From positions 1 through 40,640 of the forward strand of contig SUTR01000018.1 of NCBI GenBank assembly GCA_015062825.1: 40,640 bases of DNA, given 5' to 3'. The notes below the pieces were generated by a model. The model was not told the origin of the DNA. It searched no databases and worked only from the letters and a program-made list of their open reading frames with translations. Shown in pieces: positions 28,677 through 37,060 of the stretch (position 1 is its first letter; each line of letters starts with the position of its first letter). The DNA is from Methanosphaera stadtmanae (GTDB taxonomy: Archaea; Methanobacteriota; Methanobacteria; Methanobacteriales; Methanobacteriaceae). A program made the translations under genes and the position numbers.

Positions 28677-30052
28677 TATAGGGCTCCACCTACGATTGCA
28701 TTACTAATACTTATATGAGGACCACCATCACCTACAGGAACTGTTTGACCATCTTTACCACAGTATCCAACACTTAATTTGAAATCAGATCCTACTCCCG
28801 TTACATTCTGCAGTATGTCCAAAGTATTTCCAGATAATGATACATCTTTTAGATGATCAGTTAACTGACCCTTTTCGACTTTGTATGCTTCTACTGCATT
28901 AAATTGGAACTGTCCTTTACCAGTATCGACTTGTCCTCCACGAGAACCTTTTAGATATATTCCATCTTTTAGGTTTTCTAGTAATTCATCAAATGATGAA
29001 TCCCCTGGTTTTATGTAAGTGTTACTCATTCTTACTAATGGTTTATCAGTTATATTACTTCTTGCGTTTCCACTGTTTTCAACATTTAGTTTTTGTGCAG
29101 TTTCTCTAGAGCTTAATACTGATTTAAAAACTCCATTTTCCAGGAGAGTAGTTTTATTTGAGTTTGAACCTTCCACATCATATGCAAAATATCCGAATCC
29201 ATCTTCCCTTGTTGCATCATCTACAACTGTTACAAGGTCCGATGCTATTTTTTGTCCAAGTTTATTCTTTAATATTGAATCATTTCTTAGAATAATATCT
29301 GCTTCTGATGCATGTCCTAATGCTTCATGTATAAATACTCCTGTTAGTACTGGATCAAATATTACCGGAAATTGTCCTGATGGAGCGGATTTTGCGTCAA
29401 GCAAACTTATTGATTTTTCTGATATTTTTCTTCCAAATTTTTCAAGGTCTGCATTTTCTATTAATTCTAATCCTTGTACGCCACCCAGGCTTTCATGTGC
29501 AAATTGTAAATCTTGACCATTACTTGCCACAGTATTCATTGACAATACCACCCTACTATTTTTTGACTTGATATCAGTACCATCAGTACTTAATAGTAGC
29601 GATGTGGATTCTGCCTCTGAAAGGGTAATGTTTGAACTTACAATACCATCCAAGTTAGCTGCTTGGTCTGCCTCTTTTACCAGTTGAATTTTATCTTCAA
29701 CATCAACATCTTCTATGTTGATTTTGGCTTTAGTCTTTACTATATCTTCATTAGGTTCCATTTCACATAACTTAACATCACTGGATAACTGATTAGCAAG
29801 TAGTGTTGCACGTTGTGCAATATCATTGACTTTATTAATGTCATTGGTATATGAAAATCCCCATGCACCATTTTGCAGTACTCTTATTCCTATTGAATAA
29901 TTACTTCCAGAATCTATATTGTCAATATTATGATCTTTCATTACAATACTATTGTTTATTGATTCGCCCACTCGTATATCAGCATAGTCTACTGAATTTC
30001 CCAGTTTTTTTATAACATTATAAAATATATCTTCATCGAATTTATTTGACAT
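28676..30052 (-). CDS. tldD: TldD-family metalloprotease
   Basis: The 458-residue protein carries the TldD zinc site GVFIHEALGHASEADIIL (HExxxH). Its C-terminal beta-rich body includes SRGGQVDTGKGQFQFNAVEAY and a closing VGDGGPHISISNAIVGG. TldD works with TldE/PmbA to cleave unfolded peptides; no tldE lies in this window. AAAGGAGG (about 30057-30064) precedes the ATG at 30052. It is first in the unit tldD-AMMECR1-NOG1. A TATA-like TTTAAAAATAATATA lies about 50 to 65 bases upstream on the minus strand. Confidence 0.94.
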   Translation of the reverse strand: MSNKFDEDIFYNVIKKLGNSVDYADIRVGESINNSIVMKDHNIDNIDSGSNYSIGIRVLQNGAWGFSYTNDINKVNDIAQRATLLANQLSSDVKLCEMEPNEDIVKTKAKINIEDVDVEDKIQLVKEADQAANLDGIVSSNITLSEAESTSLLLSTDGTDIKSKNSRVVLSMNTVASNGQDLQFAHESLGGVQGLELIENADLEKFGRKISEKSISLLDAKSAPSGQFPVIFDPVLTGVFIHEALGHASEADIILRNDSILKNKLGQKIASDLVTVVDDATREDGFGYFAYDVEGSNSNKTTLLENGVFKSVLSSRETAQKLNVENSGNARSNITDKPLVRMSNTYIKPGDSSFDELLENLKDGIYLKGSRGGQVDTGKGQFQFNAVEAYKVEKGQLTDHLKDVSLSGNTLDILQNVTGVGSDFKLSVGYCGKDGQTVPVGDGGPHISISNAIVGGAL

Positions 30053-30480
30053 ACTCTTCCTCCTTTAGTTTATTTTTACATTAATGATTGATAAGAATTA
30101 GTTATATATTATTTTTAAATTATTATACTGTATGTAATATTTAATTTTTATAGTATATTATGTTTTGTAAAGTAAAACAACATCAATTAATACCAATAAA
30201 AATTATTTTTTTAGATAAGATTTTAATCTTTGAAATATTCATCAAAAATCTAAAAAAAATAAGATTGCATTTTAATAAAATAATAAATTAAAAAATAAGA
30301 CATGCATATAATATTATAAAATCTGATTTTAAAAATAAAAATTGTATTAAATTTAGGATAATTGAGTAATAAATTAATAAAATAATACTAATAATACCTC
30401 AAAATAATAAATTAATAAGAGTGGTGAAGAAAATGATAATTCGAAAATTATCATTGTTAAAAAAAATAGATTAGAAAAAA
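30053..30480. other. 428-bp non-coding AT-rich spacer
   Basis: The right-hand third serves tldD (- strand ribosome site and TATA region). The left-hand end holds the hairpin that follows cbiO. Between about 30060 and 30420 I see only A/T-rich sequence and no long ORF. GGTGA at 30423-30427 followed by ATG 30433 opens a 13-codon frame on the + strand, discussed as a finding. Confidence 0.5.
30432..30455 (-). terminator. UUCG-loop hairpin after cbiO
   Basis: On the minus strand AATGATAATT, the loop TTCG and AATTATCATT form a perfect 10-bp stem closed by a UUCG tetraloop. It lies 25 bases after the cbiO stop and is followed by TTCTTC. UUCG loops are unusually stable in RNA. I read it as the 3' end of the cbiMNQO transcript. 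Confidence 0.6.
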
Positions 30481-31320
30481 TTATAATTTTTCTAGTAATG
30501 TTTTACGTGCATCAGCAACTGTCAAAGGATAATTACTCTCTGAGAAAGTAATATTATCTTTTTCTTCAAGCATTTCAAATATTTGACCTACCCATGGTAA
30601 TCTCAAATCAGCTTGTTCAATTACTTCTTTGTCACCGAATACTTCACGACAGTTTCCTTGTTTTAATATTTTACCTTTTCTTAAAACATTAATATTATCT
30701 GAATACATTGGAACTAAATCTACATCGTGTGTAGAAACTATGATAGTCATACCATCAGCATTCAAATCATATAATAGTTGCATTATAGCAGATGCTCCAT
30801 TTGGATCTAGCCCACTAGTTGGTTCATCTAAAACCATTACTTTTGGCCTCATGGATAATATACCTGCAATAGCTACACGTTTTTTCTGTCCACCACTTAA
30901 GTGATGTGGTGCTTTATGAGCATATTCAGACATTCCCACAACTTCAAGTGCTTCCTCAACACGTTGTTTTACTTCTTCTTCATCAAGTCCCATATTCATT
31001 GGTCCAAAAGCCACATCTTCAAATACTGTTGGTGCAAATAATTGATCATCAGGATTTTGGAATACAACCCCTACTTTAGCCCTAGCTTCCAGTAAGCTTT
31101 TTTTATCATATTTTAATGTTTTTCCTTCAATAATTATTTCACCAGAAGTTGGTTCGATAATACCATTAAAGTGCAAGAAAAAAGTACTTTTACCAGCACC
31201 ATTAGGACCTAAAATTGAAATCATCTGCCCTTCTTCTACTTTAAAATTAATACCTTTGATTGCTTCAGTACCATCAGGATAATTATAATATAAATCTTTA
31301 ACTTCTAATATTGCTACCAT
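30481..31320 (-). CDS. cbiO: cobalt ABC transporter ATP-binding protein CbiO
   Basis: The 279-residue ABC ATPase has Walker A LGPNGAGKST, the ECF-specific VVFQNPDDQLFAPTVFEDVAFGPMN Q-loop region, signature LSGGQKKRVAIAG, Walker B VMVLDEPTSGLDP and H-loop STHD. It powers metal uptake by the CbiMNQ membrane complex on the cytoplasmic side. GGAGATTAAGTT before the ATG is a good ribosome site. It is last in the cbiM-N-Q-O order, 19 bases after cbiQ. A nickel transporter would look very similar; cobalt is favoured by the separate CbiN and the overall gene order. Confidence 0.93.
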   Translation of the reverse strand: MVAILEVKDLYYNYPDGTEAIKGINFKVEEGQMISILGPNGAGKSTFFLHFNGIIEPTSGEIIIEGKTLKYDKKSLLEARAKVGVVFQNPDDQLFAPTVFEDVAFGPMNMGLDEEEVKQRVEEALEVVGMSEYAHKAPHHLSGGQKKRVAIAGILSMRPKVMVLDEPTSGLDPNGASAIMQLLYDLNADGMTIIVSTHDVDLVPMYSDNINVLRKGKILKQGNCREVFGDKEVIEQADLRLPWVGQIFEMLEEKDNITFSESNYPLTVADARKTLLEKL

Positions 31321-31339
31321 AACTTAATCTCCTTTATGT

Positions 31340-32137
31340 TTAAATTGCATATAAATTCATTGAACCAAAGTAAAGGATTCCCAGTACAACTATTACTATA
31401 AATATTATTATTAATATCCAATGTAATATAGGTATGTCTTTAATTGAATCCCCATCACGAATCATGTTTAATTGTCCATTGTATCCTCTGGAAGCAAGAG
31501 CTTTATAAGAAATTTCCCCTTGTTCCCAAGTTCTTATAAATACCATTCCAGCTAATGAAGCTAGACAATTCATCCAGCTCATATAACTATGATATCCCAA
31601 CCTAGTTTTCTGAGAGTTATACATTGTACTTGTTACATCTAAGAACAAGAAAATGTATCTGTACATTAATATAGCCAAATCAGTTAATATTGATGGTACA
31701 TGTAAGTCATGGAACACAGCAAATATACGATTCATAGGAGTAGTTAAAATTAAAAATCCTAATGCTGCTACACCCCCAAGTACTCTAAAGAATACTAATA
31801 ATGCTTGGTTAATTCCACCTTTAGTTAATCCTATACCAAATAATCCTAAATCCCAAATATGAGGACCAGTACCCAAAAATGCTAAAAATATTCCTGATAA
31901 AACTGCAAAACCTATAGGTATAGCCATGAAAGTTGCATAAAAAGTTGCTGGAATCTTAGCTTTAAATATGATTAAAAACGAACATAGCAAAAATATTAAA
32001 AAAGGCATAATTGGAGACCCAGAAACTAAATTTAAAAGTATTGCTGTAATAGCAAAGATTACTTTAGAATAAATATTAGTATTAGTTAGTTCATTATGCA
32101 TAGTATGATGATCTAACGTATCTTCAAAAATCGACAT
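31340..32137 (-). CDS. cbiQ: cobalt transporter transmembrane component CbiQ (ECF T component)
   Basis: The 265-residue protein has about five to six membrane helices. Its cytoplasmic region contains YKALASRGYNG, the ARG-type coupling helix that docks on CbiO. VTSTMYNSQKTRLGYHS carries the other conserved coupling segment. The N-terminus SIFEDTLDHHTMHNE is a typical CbiQ start with His residues. GGTGA (32145-32141) precedes the ATG. It is separated from cbiN by 58 bases that hold a hairpin and T-runs, so its expression may be set apart from cbiMN. Confidence 0.93.
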   Translation of the reverse strand: MSIFEDTLDHHTMHNELTNTNIYSKVIFAITAILLNLVSGSPIMPFLIFLLCSFLIIFKAKIPATFYATFMAIPIGFAVLSGIFLAFLGTGPHIWDLGLFGIGLTKGGINQALLVFFRVLGGVAALGFLILTTPMNRIFAVFHDLHVPSILTDLAILMYRYIFLFLDVTSTMYNSQKTRLGYHSYMSWMNCLASLAGMVFIRTWEQGEISYKALASRGYNGQLNMIRDGDSIKDIPILHWILIIIFIVIVVLGILYFGSMNLYAI

Positions 32138-32149
32138 TTTTCACCACTC

Positions 32150-32195
32150 AAAAAAAAAATTTTAAAAAAAATATTATGTTAAAATAATAACATAA
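32150..32195 (-). terminator. hairpin and T-runs between cbiN and cbiQ (possible internal attenuator)
   Basis: Starting directly after the cbiN stop, the minus strand reads TTATGTTA, the loop TTATTT and TAACATAA. This is a perfect 8-bp stem extendable by one pair. Runs of eight and ten T follow. The cbiQ ribosome site GGTGA begins at 32145. A terminator in this place would lower cbiQO relative to cbiMN. Confidence 0.6.
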
Positions 32196-32495
32196 TTATT
32201 GTTGTTTTTTTGCTTTTTTTCCGCCATACCAATAGCCAAATATAAATCCAATAATGATAGCTCCAATAGCTGCTTGTAGACAGAATAAAAGGCTTTCTAT
32301 TTCACCACTAGGTGGTTCCCATATAGGTGTTGCCCATACTTTATAGTTAGGGTTATTTTTTTCAATATATTGTCCACCTTGATCGTCGGATCCACCAAAG
32401 TAACCATCATCTTCACCGTGACCGTTGAAGATAATTAATGGAGCAACTATTAAGATTGCTACTATTATTAATATACCGATATTTTTCCAATCCAT
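32196..32495 (-). CDS. cbiN: cobalt transporter accessory protein CbiN
   Basis: The 99-residue protein has the CbiN form: an N-terminal membrane helix (IGILIIVAILIVAPLIIF), an extracytoplasmic loop of about 45 residues with GYFGGSDDQGGQYIEK, and a second helix near the C-terminus (LLFCLQAAIGAIIIGFIFGY) followed by a basic KKAKKQQ tail. CbiN helps CbiM load Co2+. An upstream in-frame start at 32522 would lie inside cbiM. AGGAG at 32509-32505 (in the last cbiM codons) and the spacing favour the ATG at 32495, one base after the cbiM stop. Confidence 0.92.
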   Translation of the reverse strand: MDWKNIGILIIVAILIVAPLIIFNGHGEDDGYFGGSDDQGGQYIEKNNPNYKVWATPIWEPPSGEIESLLFCLQAAIGAIIIGFIFGYWYGGKKAKKQQ

Positions 32496-32496
32496 T

Positions 32497-33171
32497 TTAA
32501 TTAGCTCCTGCTTCTTGTTCACTAATTACACCTAATTTTACAAGAATATCTGGTCTTGCATCTTGGATGTAGTTGTAAATAACCATTGTTAATAGACCTT
32601 CTGCTATAGCTAAAGGTATTTGAGTTAATGCAAATATACCTAAGAATGCTACGAAAGTAGCTCCCATATCTGCTCCTGGGAATGCTAAAGCTAATTCAAC
32701 AGAAGTTGCTACGTAGGTCATTAAATCTGCTACAAATGCTGTAAAGAATATTGAAATTGGTGCAGATAAATTCATTTTTCTAAGTGCTATCCAAACTACG
32801 TAACCACATACTGGACCTACAATACCCATTGAGAAAATGTTTGCTCCGAGTGTTGTTAATCCACCGTGTGCTAATAATATAGCTTGGAATAATAATACTA
32901 TTACTGATAATACTGCGGTTACTGCTGGACCAAAGAATACTGTACCTAAACCATTTCCACAAGGGTGGGAACAACTTCCACTTACAGATGGCATTTTTAA
33001 TGATGATAAAATAAACATGAATGCTCCTGAAAGTGCAAGTAATGGTAATGCATCATCATTCTCAGCAGTTGCTTTTTTTATTTGCATTATACCATAAATT
33101 ACAACTATTGCAGAGATAACGAACCATACAGCACACCAAAATGGTGGCAAGTAACCTTCCATAATGTGCAT
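32497..33171 (-). CDS. cbiM: cobalt transporter substrate-binding component CbiM
   Basis: The 224-residue membrane protein starts MHIMEGYLPPFWCAVWF. The N-terminal Met-His pair is the metal-coordinating end of CbiM/NikM proteins, which fixes the start. PSVSGSCSHPCGNGLGTVFFG is the conserved metal-site loop with His. About six to seven helices follow. It binds the metal ion and with CbiN, Q and O forms the uptake system. GGAGG lies 10 bases upstream of the ATG. It is first in the operon; a TTTAAATATATTAT promoter element lies about 100 bases upstream. Confidence 0.94.
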   Translation of the reverse strand: MHIMEGYLPPFWCAVWFVISAIVVIYGIMQIKKATAENDDALPLLALSGAFMFILSSLKMPSVSGSCSHPCGNGLGTVFFGPAVTAVLSVIVLLFQAILLAHGGLTTLGANIFSMGIVGPVCGYVVWIALRKMNLSAPISIFFTAFVADLMTYVATSVELALAFPGADMGATFVAFLGIFALTQIPLAIAEGLLTMVIYNYIQDARPDILVKLGVISEQEAGAN

Positions 33172-33267
33172 GTTAAATTTTCCTCCATTTTAAAATAATA
33201 TAAAAATATTCTACTCATTCAAAGAAATTCTATTTGATAAATAAAATATTAATTATATCTATATTAA

Positions 33268-33281
33268 ATAATATATTTAAA
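33268..33281 (-). promoter_or_regulatory. probable TATA box of the cbiMNQO operon
   Basis: TTTAAATATATTAT on the minus strand lies about 97 bases before the cbiM ATG. It is identical over 14 bases to the two elements flanking the atwA/CBS-regulator gap. I infer a start site near 33245. Confidence 0.55.
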
Positions 33282-33781
33282 CTTTATTTTTTCAAAATAA
33301 AGTAAATTTTAAAATTTATGCAATTTTAAGCCATGAAAAACAAAGTTTAGTCTTATAAAAATTTAAGCAATTATTATATTAAAAATACAATATCAAAGAA
33401 AAAGTAATTTTAAAAAAATAAAATCTATTAATTTTATATTAAAATAATTAAGAAATTAAAAAATGTTCAAATATTATGAAATGAAATAACAAAAAGAGCT
33501 ATTTTTAATTAAAACAAATAAATATGTTTAAAATTCTTAGTTTTATAAAAATAAAAACATAAAAATAATCCAAAGAGACATATGAACTAAAAAATTTTTT
33601 TAATTTAAATAATAAAATTTTATAATAAAATAAAAAATACTTGAATAATAAATTAAAAAAAATATAATAAAAATAATAAAAATAAGAATATAAGTAATAA
33701 AGATATTGCTATAAATAAAATTAATTAATAAGTTAAATTAATGAAAATAAATTTATTAAAAAAAATATAAAAAAAATAAAT
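33282..33781. other. 500-bp extremely AT-rich non-coding region
   Basis: Counting 33301-33780 by hand gives about 48 G or C in 480 bases, or 10%. The last 180 bases have only about nine (5%), with A strongly preferred on the plus strand. I see no ORF, RNA fold or repeat of note. It must contain the pyrF promoter; GCTATAAATAAA near 33709 is one candidate TATA box. Confidence 0.6.
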
Positions 33782-34432
33782 ATGAAATTCAAAAACAATA
33801 TCATCCTAGCATTAGATGTAGAAAAAAAAGAGGAAGCATTCAAAATTATAGACGATGTAACTGATTACTTGGATACAATAAAAATTGGATATCCCCTTAC
33901 ACTAGCTGAAGGACCTTCAATAATCAGAGATATTAAGGAAAAATACGATGTCCAAATCATTGCAGATTTTAAAGTTGCAGACATCGATGCAACAAATGAA
34001 AAAATAGTAACAACAACATTAAACTGGGGAGCAGATGCAATAATTGTACATGGATTTACAGGTGAAGATAGTGTTGAAGCATGTATAAATGCTGCAGAAA
34101 AACTGGATAAAGAAATATTTTTACTTACAGAAATGTCACATCCAGGAGCTGACAAATTCATAAAGGCAGTATCATTAGATATTGCAGCTATGGGCGTAGA
34201 ATTAGGCATAAAGAATTATGTAGCACCTGCAACAAAAATAGATAGACTTAAAAAAATAAGAGAAATAGTGGGAGCAGATGCGACAATCATCTCACCAGGT
34301 GTAGGATTCCAGGGAGGAACTGCCAAGGAAACACTCCAATATGCTGATGGTGCAATAATTGGAAGAAGCATCTATAACTCAGACAATCCTAGAAAAACAT
34401 TAGAAGAAATCATAGATACGATCAAAGATTAA
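33782..34432 (+). CDS. pyrF: orotidine-5'-phosphate decarboxylase
   Basis: The 216-residue TIM-barrel protein contains IILALDVEKKEEAF, the catalytic tetrad segment IIADFKVADIDATN (Asp-Lys-Asp), VHGFTGEDSVEAC, TEMSHPGADKF, IISPGVGFQGG and GAIIGRSIY. It makes UMP from OMP, the last step of pyrimidine synthesis. No Shine-Dalgarno sequence precedes the ATG; the upstream bases are A/T only, so initiation is leaderless or SD-independent. Its last 33 bases overlap, antisense, the end of the membrane-protein gene at 34400. Confidence 0.96.
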   Translation: MKFKNNIILALDVEKKEEAFKIIDDVTDYLDTIKIGYPLTLAEGPSIIRDIKEKYDVQIIADFKVADIDATNEKIVTTTLNWGADAIIVHGFTGEDSVEACINAAEKLDKEIFLLTEMSHPGADKFIKAVSLDIAAMGVELGIKNYVAPATKIDRLKKIREIVGADATIISPGVGFQGGTAKETLQYADGAIIGRSIYNSDNPRKTLEEIIDTIKD

Positions 34433-34948
34433 GTTTACAGATTCATAACTTAAATCAAATGCATACAAGTAAATAATTGTTACTGGTGCAAATACCATTA
34501 ATCCTCCCAATATTGAATTTGGATATAATAATTTAAACAGTCCTAGTAATGATAATATCAATACCACAACTTTGAGAGTATAACGATACTTGAAAAATTT
34601 ATAAAATAATCCTTTTTTCCCATTTTCTTTTTCATCAATTTCATCAGACATATCATTTCCTTTCTCATCAATATAATTAGCTATTATACAAAATAAAAGA
34701 CAATACCAACTAAATGATGGAACTCCTAAAAATAATAATAGAGCAATTAGCAATATTGAAGATATTAGATGATTTACTGTATCAATTTTACCTGCAATAA
34801 ATGTTCCAAAGAGAATACTTAAAAATATACACGTTGCATCCCCATTATTAACTGAAACCAATATAGTAAATAATACACAAAGTATGCCTGTAATTATAGC
34901 TATTACCTTATTTTCTTTAGTATCCATAAATTCATCTGATAATTTCAT
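34400..34948 (-). CDS. membrane protein of unknown function
   Basis: The 182-residue protein starts MKLSDEFMDTKENKVIAIIT. It has about five or six hydrophobic helices in two clusters: roughly residues 13-75, and from about 120 after a charged loop (DEKGNDMSDEIDEKENGKKG). There is no cleavable signal. An in-frame TTG at 34963 exists, but AGGAT six bases before the ATG at 34948 favours the latter. It follows deoxyhypusine synthase after 53 bases on the same strand. I do not recognise the family. Its 3' end runs 33 bases into pyrF on the opposite strand. Confidence 0.82.
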   Translation of the reverse strand: MKLSDEFMDTKENKVIAIITGILCVLFTILVSVNNGDATCIFLSILFGTFIAGKIDTVNHLISSILLIALLLFLGVPSFSWYCLLFCIIANYIDEKGNDMSDEIDEKENGKKGLFYKFFKYRYTLKVVVLILSLLGLFKLLYPNSILGGLMVFAPVTIIYLYAFDLSYESVNLIFDRIYDFF

Positions 34949-35001
34949 GAAAAATCCTGACAATGCAAAACAAATTAATTCAAAAATTATTGAAAAACCT
35001 C

Positions 35002-35916
35002 CTATATCTTATCTAATGTACCTGCTACAATCAATGGAAACAATACGGTAGCATCACCCACAACGGTTACAAGATTTGAACCTGCTTTTGCTTTTGCCCA
35101 GGATTTTGCCTCTTCAAGTGGTGCACCACTGAGACTTCCACCTTCACTTCTATCAAGTGTTATTTGTATTCCTGCATCAATACCCCCGGTTAGAATATTG
35201 GAAGCCAATGTATAATGTTTAGGAAGACCTCCACCTAACATACATGCCGTGACTTTTTTAGAATCATATACAAAATCAGACAAATCAGCCATATCACCTA
35301 CAGAACTTAATGTAAAATCATTATCTTGACAATAAATCCATAATTGAAGTCCAATCATGCAGTCAATAATTCCTGGTGCAAATATAGGTACATTTTTTAA
35401 TGCTGCAGTACGTATTATTGATTCATCATCATCTATTAATAATCCAATCTCATATATAAAATCTTTAATTGATATTACTGTATATTTTTCATTGATTTTC
35501 GCAAATATTTTCTGTATTTGCTCTTCAAAAACTTCAAAATCATCGGATTTTGTAAATATATCACCTATACGTCCAATACCACTTTCAAATAATTGTTCAT
35601 CATCAGCTTGAATTCCACCATAATGTCTTCCACCAAATGATTCAACCAAATCATGTGTAAGATTAGCACCACTAGATACGATTAGGTCAATATATCCCAT
35701 GTCAATAAGATCTCTTATTACTTTTCTTAAGCCTCCCGGAACCATAGGTCCCGCTATACTTAAAAATACTTTAGTATCTTCATCTTTGAAAGATTCTGCT
35801 AATAATTCTGTTGCATGAGATATTCTTCGAGAACCTAAAACTCCTGATGATTCTAATTGATCCATGAACTCAGAAATCTTCATATCCTTTTTGATTTCTA
35901 AATGTTTGACTTTCAT
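35002..35916 (-). CDS. deoxyhypusine synthase
   Basis: The 304-residue protein contains FLSIAGPMVPGGLRKVIRDL, VSSGANLTHDLVESFG (NAD-binding region), ESIIRTAALKNVPIFAPGI, and GGGLPKHYTLAS with the active-site Lys. GGIDAGIQIT and TVVGDATVLFPLI close it. The enzyme transfers the aminobutyl group of spermidine to a lysine of aIF5A, the first step of hypusine formation. A TTG at 35934 is in frame but lies in the ribosome site. GGAGGT upstream of ATG 35916 decides the start. It is followed by the membrane-protein gene and preceded after 71 bases by the CBS regulator. Confidence 0.95.
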   Translation of the reverse strand: MKVKHLEIKKDMKISEFMDQLESSGVLGSRRISHATELLAESFKDEDTKVFLSIAGPMVPGGLRKVIRDLIDMGYIDLIVSSGANLTHDLVESFGGRHYGGIQADDEQLFESGIGRIGDIFTKSDDFEVFEEQIQKIFAKINEKYTVISIKDFIYEIGLLIDDDESIIRTAALKNVPIFAPGIIDCMIGLQLWIYCQDNDFTLSSVGDMADLSDFVYDSKKVTACMLGGGLPKHYTLASNILTGGIDAGIQITLDRSEGGSLSGAPLEEAKSWAKAKAGSNLVTVVGDATVLFPLIVAGTLDKI

Positions 35917-35987
35917 AAAAAAAATAACCTCCAAATAAAATTTTTGTAAAAAAAAGTATGTGTAAAAAAATAAAAAAATAATTTAAT

Positions 35988-36866
35988 TTATGCTATAACC
36001 AAGCGTTCTAGAATATCTGTAAATGAAACAACACCTGAAATTTCATCATTTTCATCAAGCAATACCATTAAGGAAAGATTATTCTGATACATCATATCCA
36101 TTGCCCTCATTAATGATATATTATCGGAAGCTGTTATTACATGCGAATCCATAAAACTTTTTGCCCTTATTTCAAATACCTTTTCAGAAATCATCTTAAC
36201 AATTTCCTTAAACATGACAATTCCCATTATTTTTCCATTATTAACAACAGGAGCACCTTTGATTTCATTAGATATGAGAAGTTCTGCTACATCAGCTATA
36301 TTATCCTCAGGATTAATTGTTATGACATCAGTTGTTGCAATATCTTTAATTTTTATATTAGGTACGCTTTGTATACTGTCTGTTTTAAGAAGTAATACAT
36401 TGTCAACATCATCTCTTCCCACAATAGTCCCAGTTACAGTTAAGTTATTTACAGGAGTTGGACCAATTTTTATTTCATCATCCAAATCCAGTTGTTTAAT
36501 ATCCCCTAAGACGGAAATTGTTGCTTCACAATCACCAGGTTTTAATATACTATTGAATTCAATTTTATTAACAGAGATATCAGGTATTGATGTTCCATTG
36601 ACATATATAGGTACATGTATTTCACAAGGATCATCCTGTATGTTTAATGTGTGATAGGCTTCAAGTGTTGGTTTATATCCACCACGAGGGCCTGGAACAC
36701 CTTTTACCAATCCTAAACTACGCAAGGACTGCATTTGGTTTCGGATAGTTCCAGAGTTTCTACCCATTAACTGTGCAATATTTTCACATTTAACCGAAGT
36801 ACATTTAGATTTTCTGTATAAATTAATTAAACTTTGTAATATTTCCTTCTGTACTGATGTAAGCAT
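35988..36866 (-). CDS. winged-helix transcriptional regulator with paired CBS domains
   Basis: This is a 292-residue protein. Residues 1 to about 70 form a winged helix-turn-helix (KCENIAQLMGRNSGTIRNQM as helix-turn-helix, GVPGPRGGYKPT as wing). Residues about 75-150 are a beta-rich linker domain (PIYVNGTSIPDISVNKIEF). From about 165, two CBS motifs follow (IADVAELLISNEIKGAPVV, then LMRAMDMMYQNNLSLMVLLD). CBS pairs usually bind adenine nucleotides or SAM, so it may tie transcription to energy or cofactor state. GGGAGG lies six bases before the ATG. It is divergent from atwA, and both promoters share a 16-base element, so atwA and its own gene are likely targets. Confidence 0.88.
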   Translation of the reverse strand: MLTSVQKEILQSLINLYRKSKCTSVKCENIAQLMGRNSGTIRNQMQSLRSLGLVKGVPGPRGGYKPTLEAYHTLNIQDDPCEIHVPIYVNGTSIPDISVNKIEFNSILKPGDCEATISVLGDIKQLDLDDEIKIGPTPVNNLTVTGTIVGRDDVDNVLLLKTDSIQSVPNIKIKDIATTDVITINPEDNIADVAELLISNEIKGAPVVNNGKIMGIVMFKEIVKMISEKVFEIRAKSFMDSHVITASDNISLMRAMDMMYQNNLSLMVLLDENDEISGVVSFTDILERLVIA

Positions 36867-36939
36867 ATAATACCTCCCATTTTAGAATTTTATTGCAAGA
36901 ATTATAATTCAACTCTAATGATAATAAAAAATATCTTTG

Positions 36940-36955
36940 CTATAATATATTTAAA
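36940..36955 (-). promoter_or_regulatory. TATA-type promoter element of the CBS regulator gene
   Basis: The minus strand reads TTTAAATATATTATAG, 74 bases before the regulator ATG. It is an exact inverted copy of the element at 37061-37076. The distance suits a start site near 36920. Confidence 0.55.
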
Positions 36956-37034
36956 TAATCTAATAAAAATGTTATGATAAATAGTTACAGATTATGTTAT
37001 CAATAGATATAATTACTTCATACAATTCATACTA

Positions 37035-37046
37035 AATAGTACTATT
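37035..37046. promoter_or_regulatory. 12-bp perfect palindrome, candidate operator
   Basis: AATAGTACTATT is a perfect palindrome placed 15 bases before the atwA TATA element, between the two divergent promoters. A dimeric winged-helix protein, such as the neighbouring CBS regulator, could bind it. This is inference from symmetry and position only. Confidence 0.4.
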
Positions 37047-37060
37047 GTGGGTAAAACATC

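Noticed and set aside
32780-32974. Minus-strand Ser/Ile-rich frame inside cbiM
   Set aside because: An out-of-frame product of the cbiM sequence, whose own frame carries MHIMEG and the metal-site loop.
33172-33267. Cobalamin or nickel/cobalt riboswitch upstream of cbiM
   Set aside because: The leader is short and almost pure A/T, with no conserved B12-box or multi-stem fold visible.
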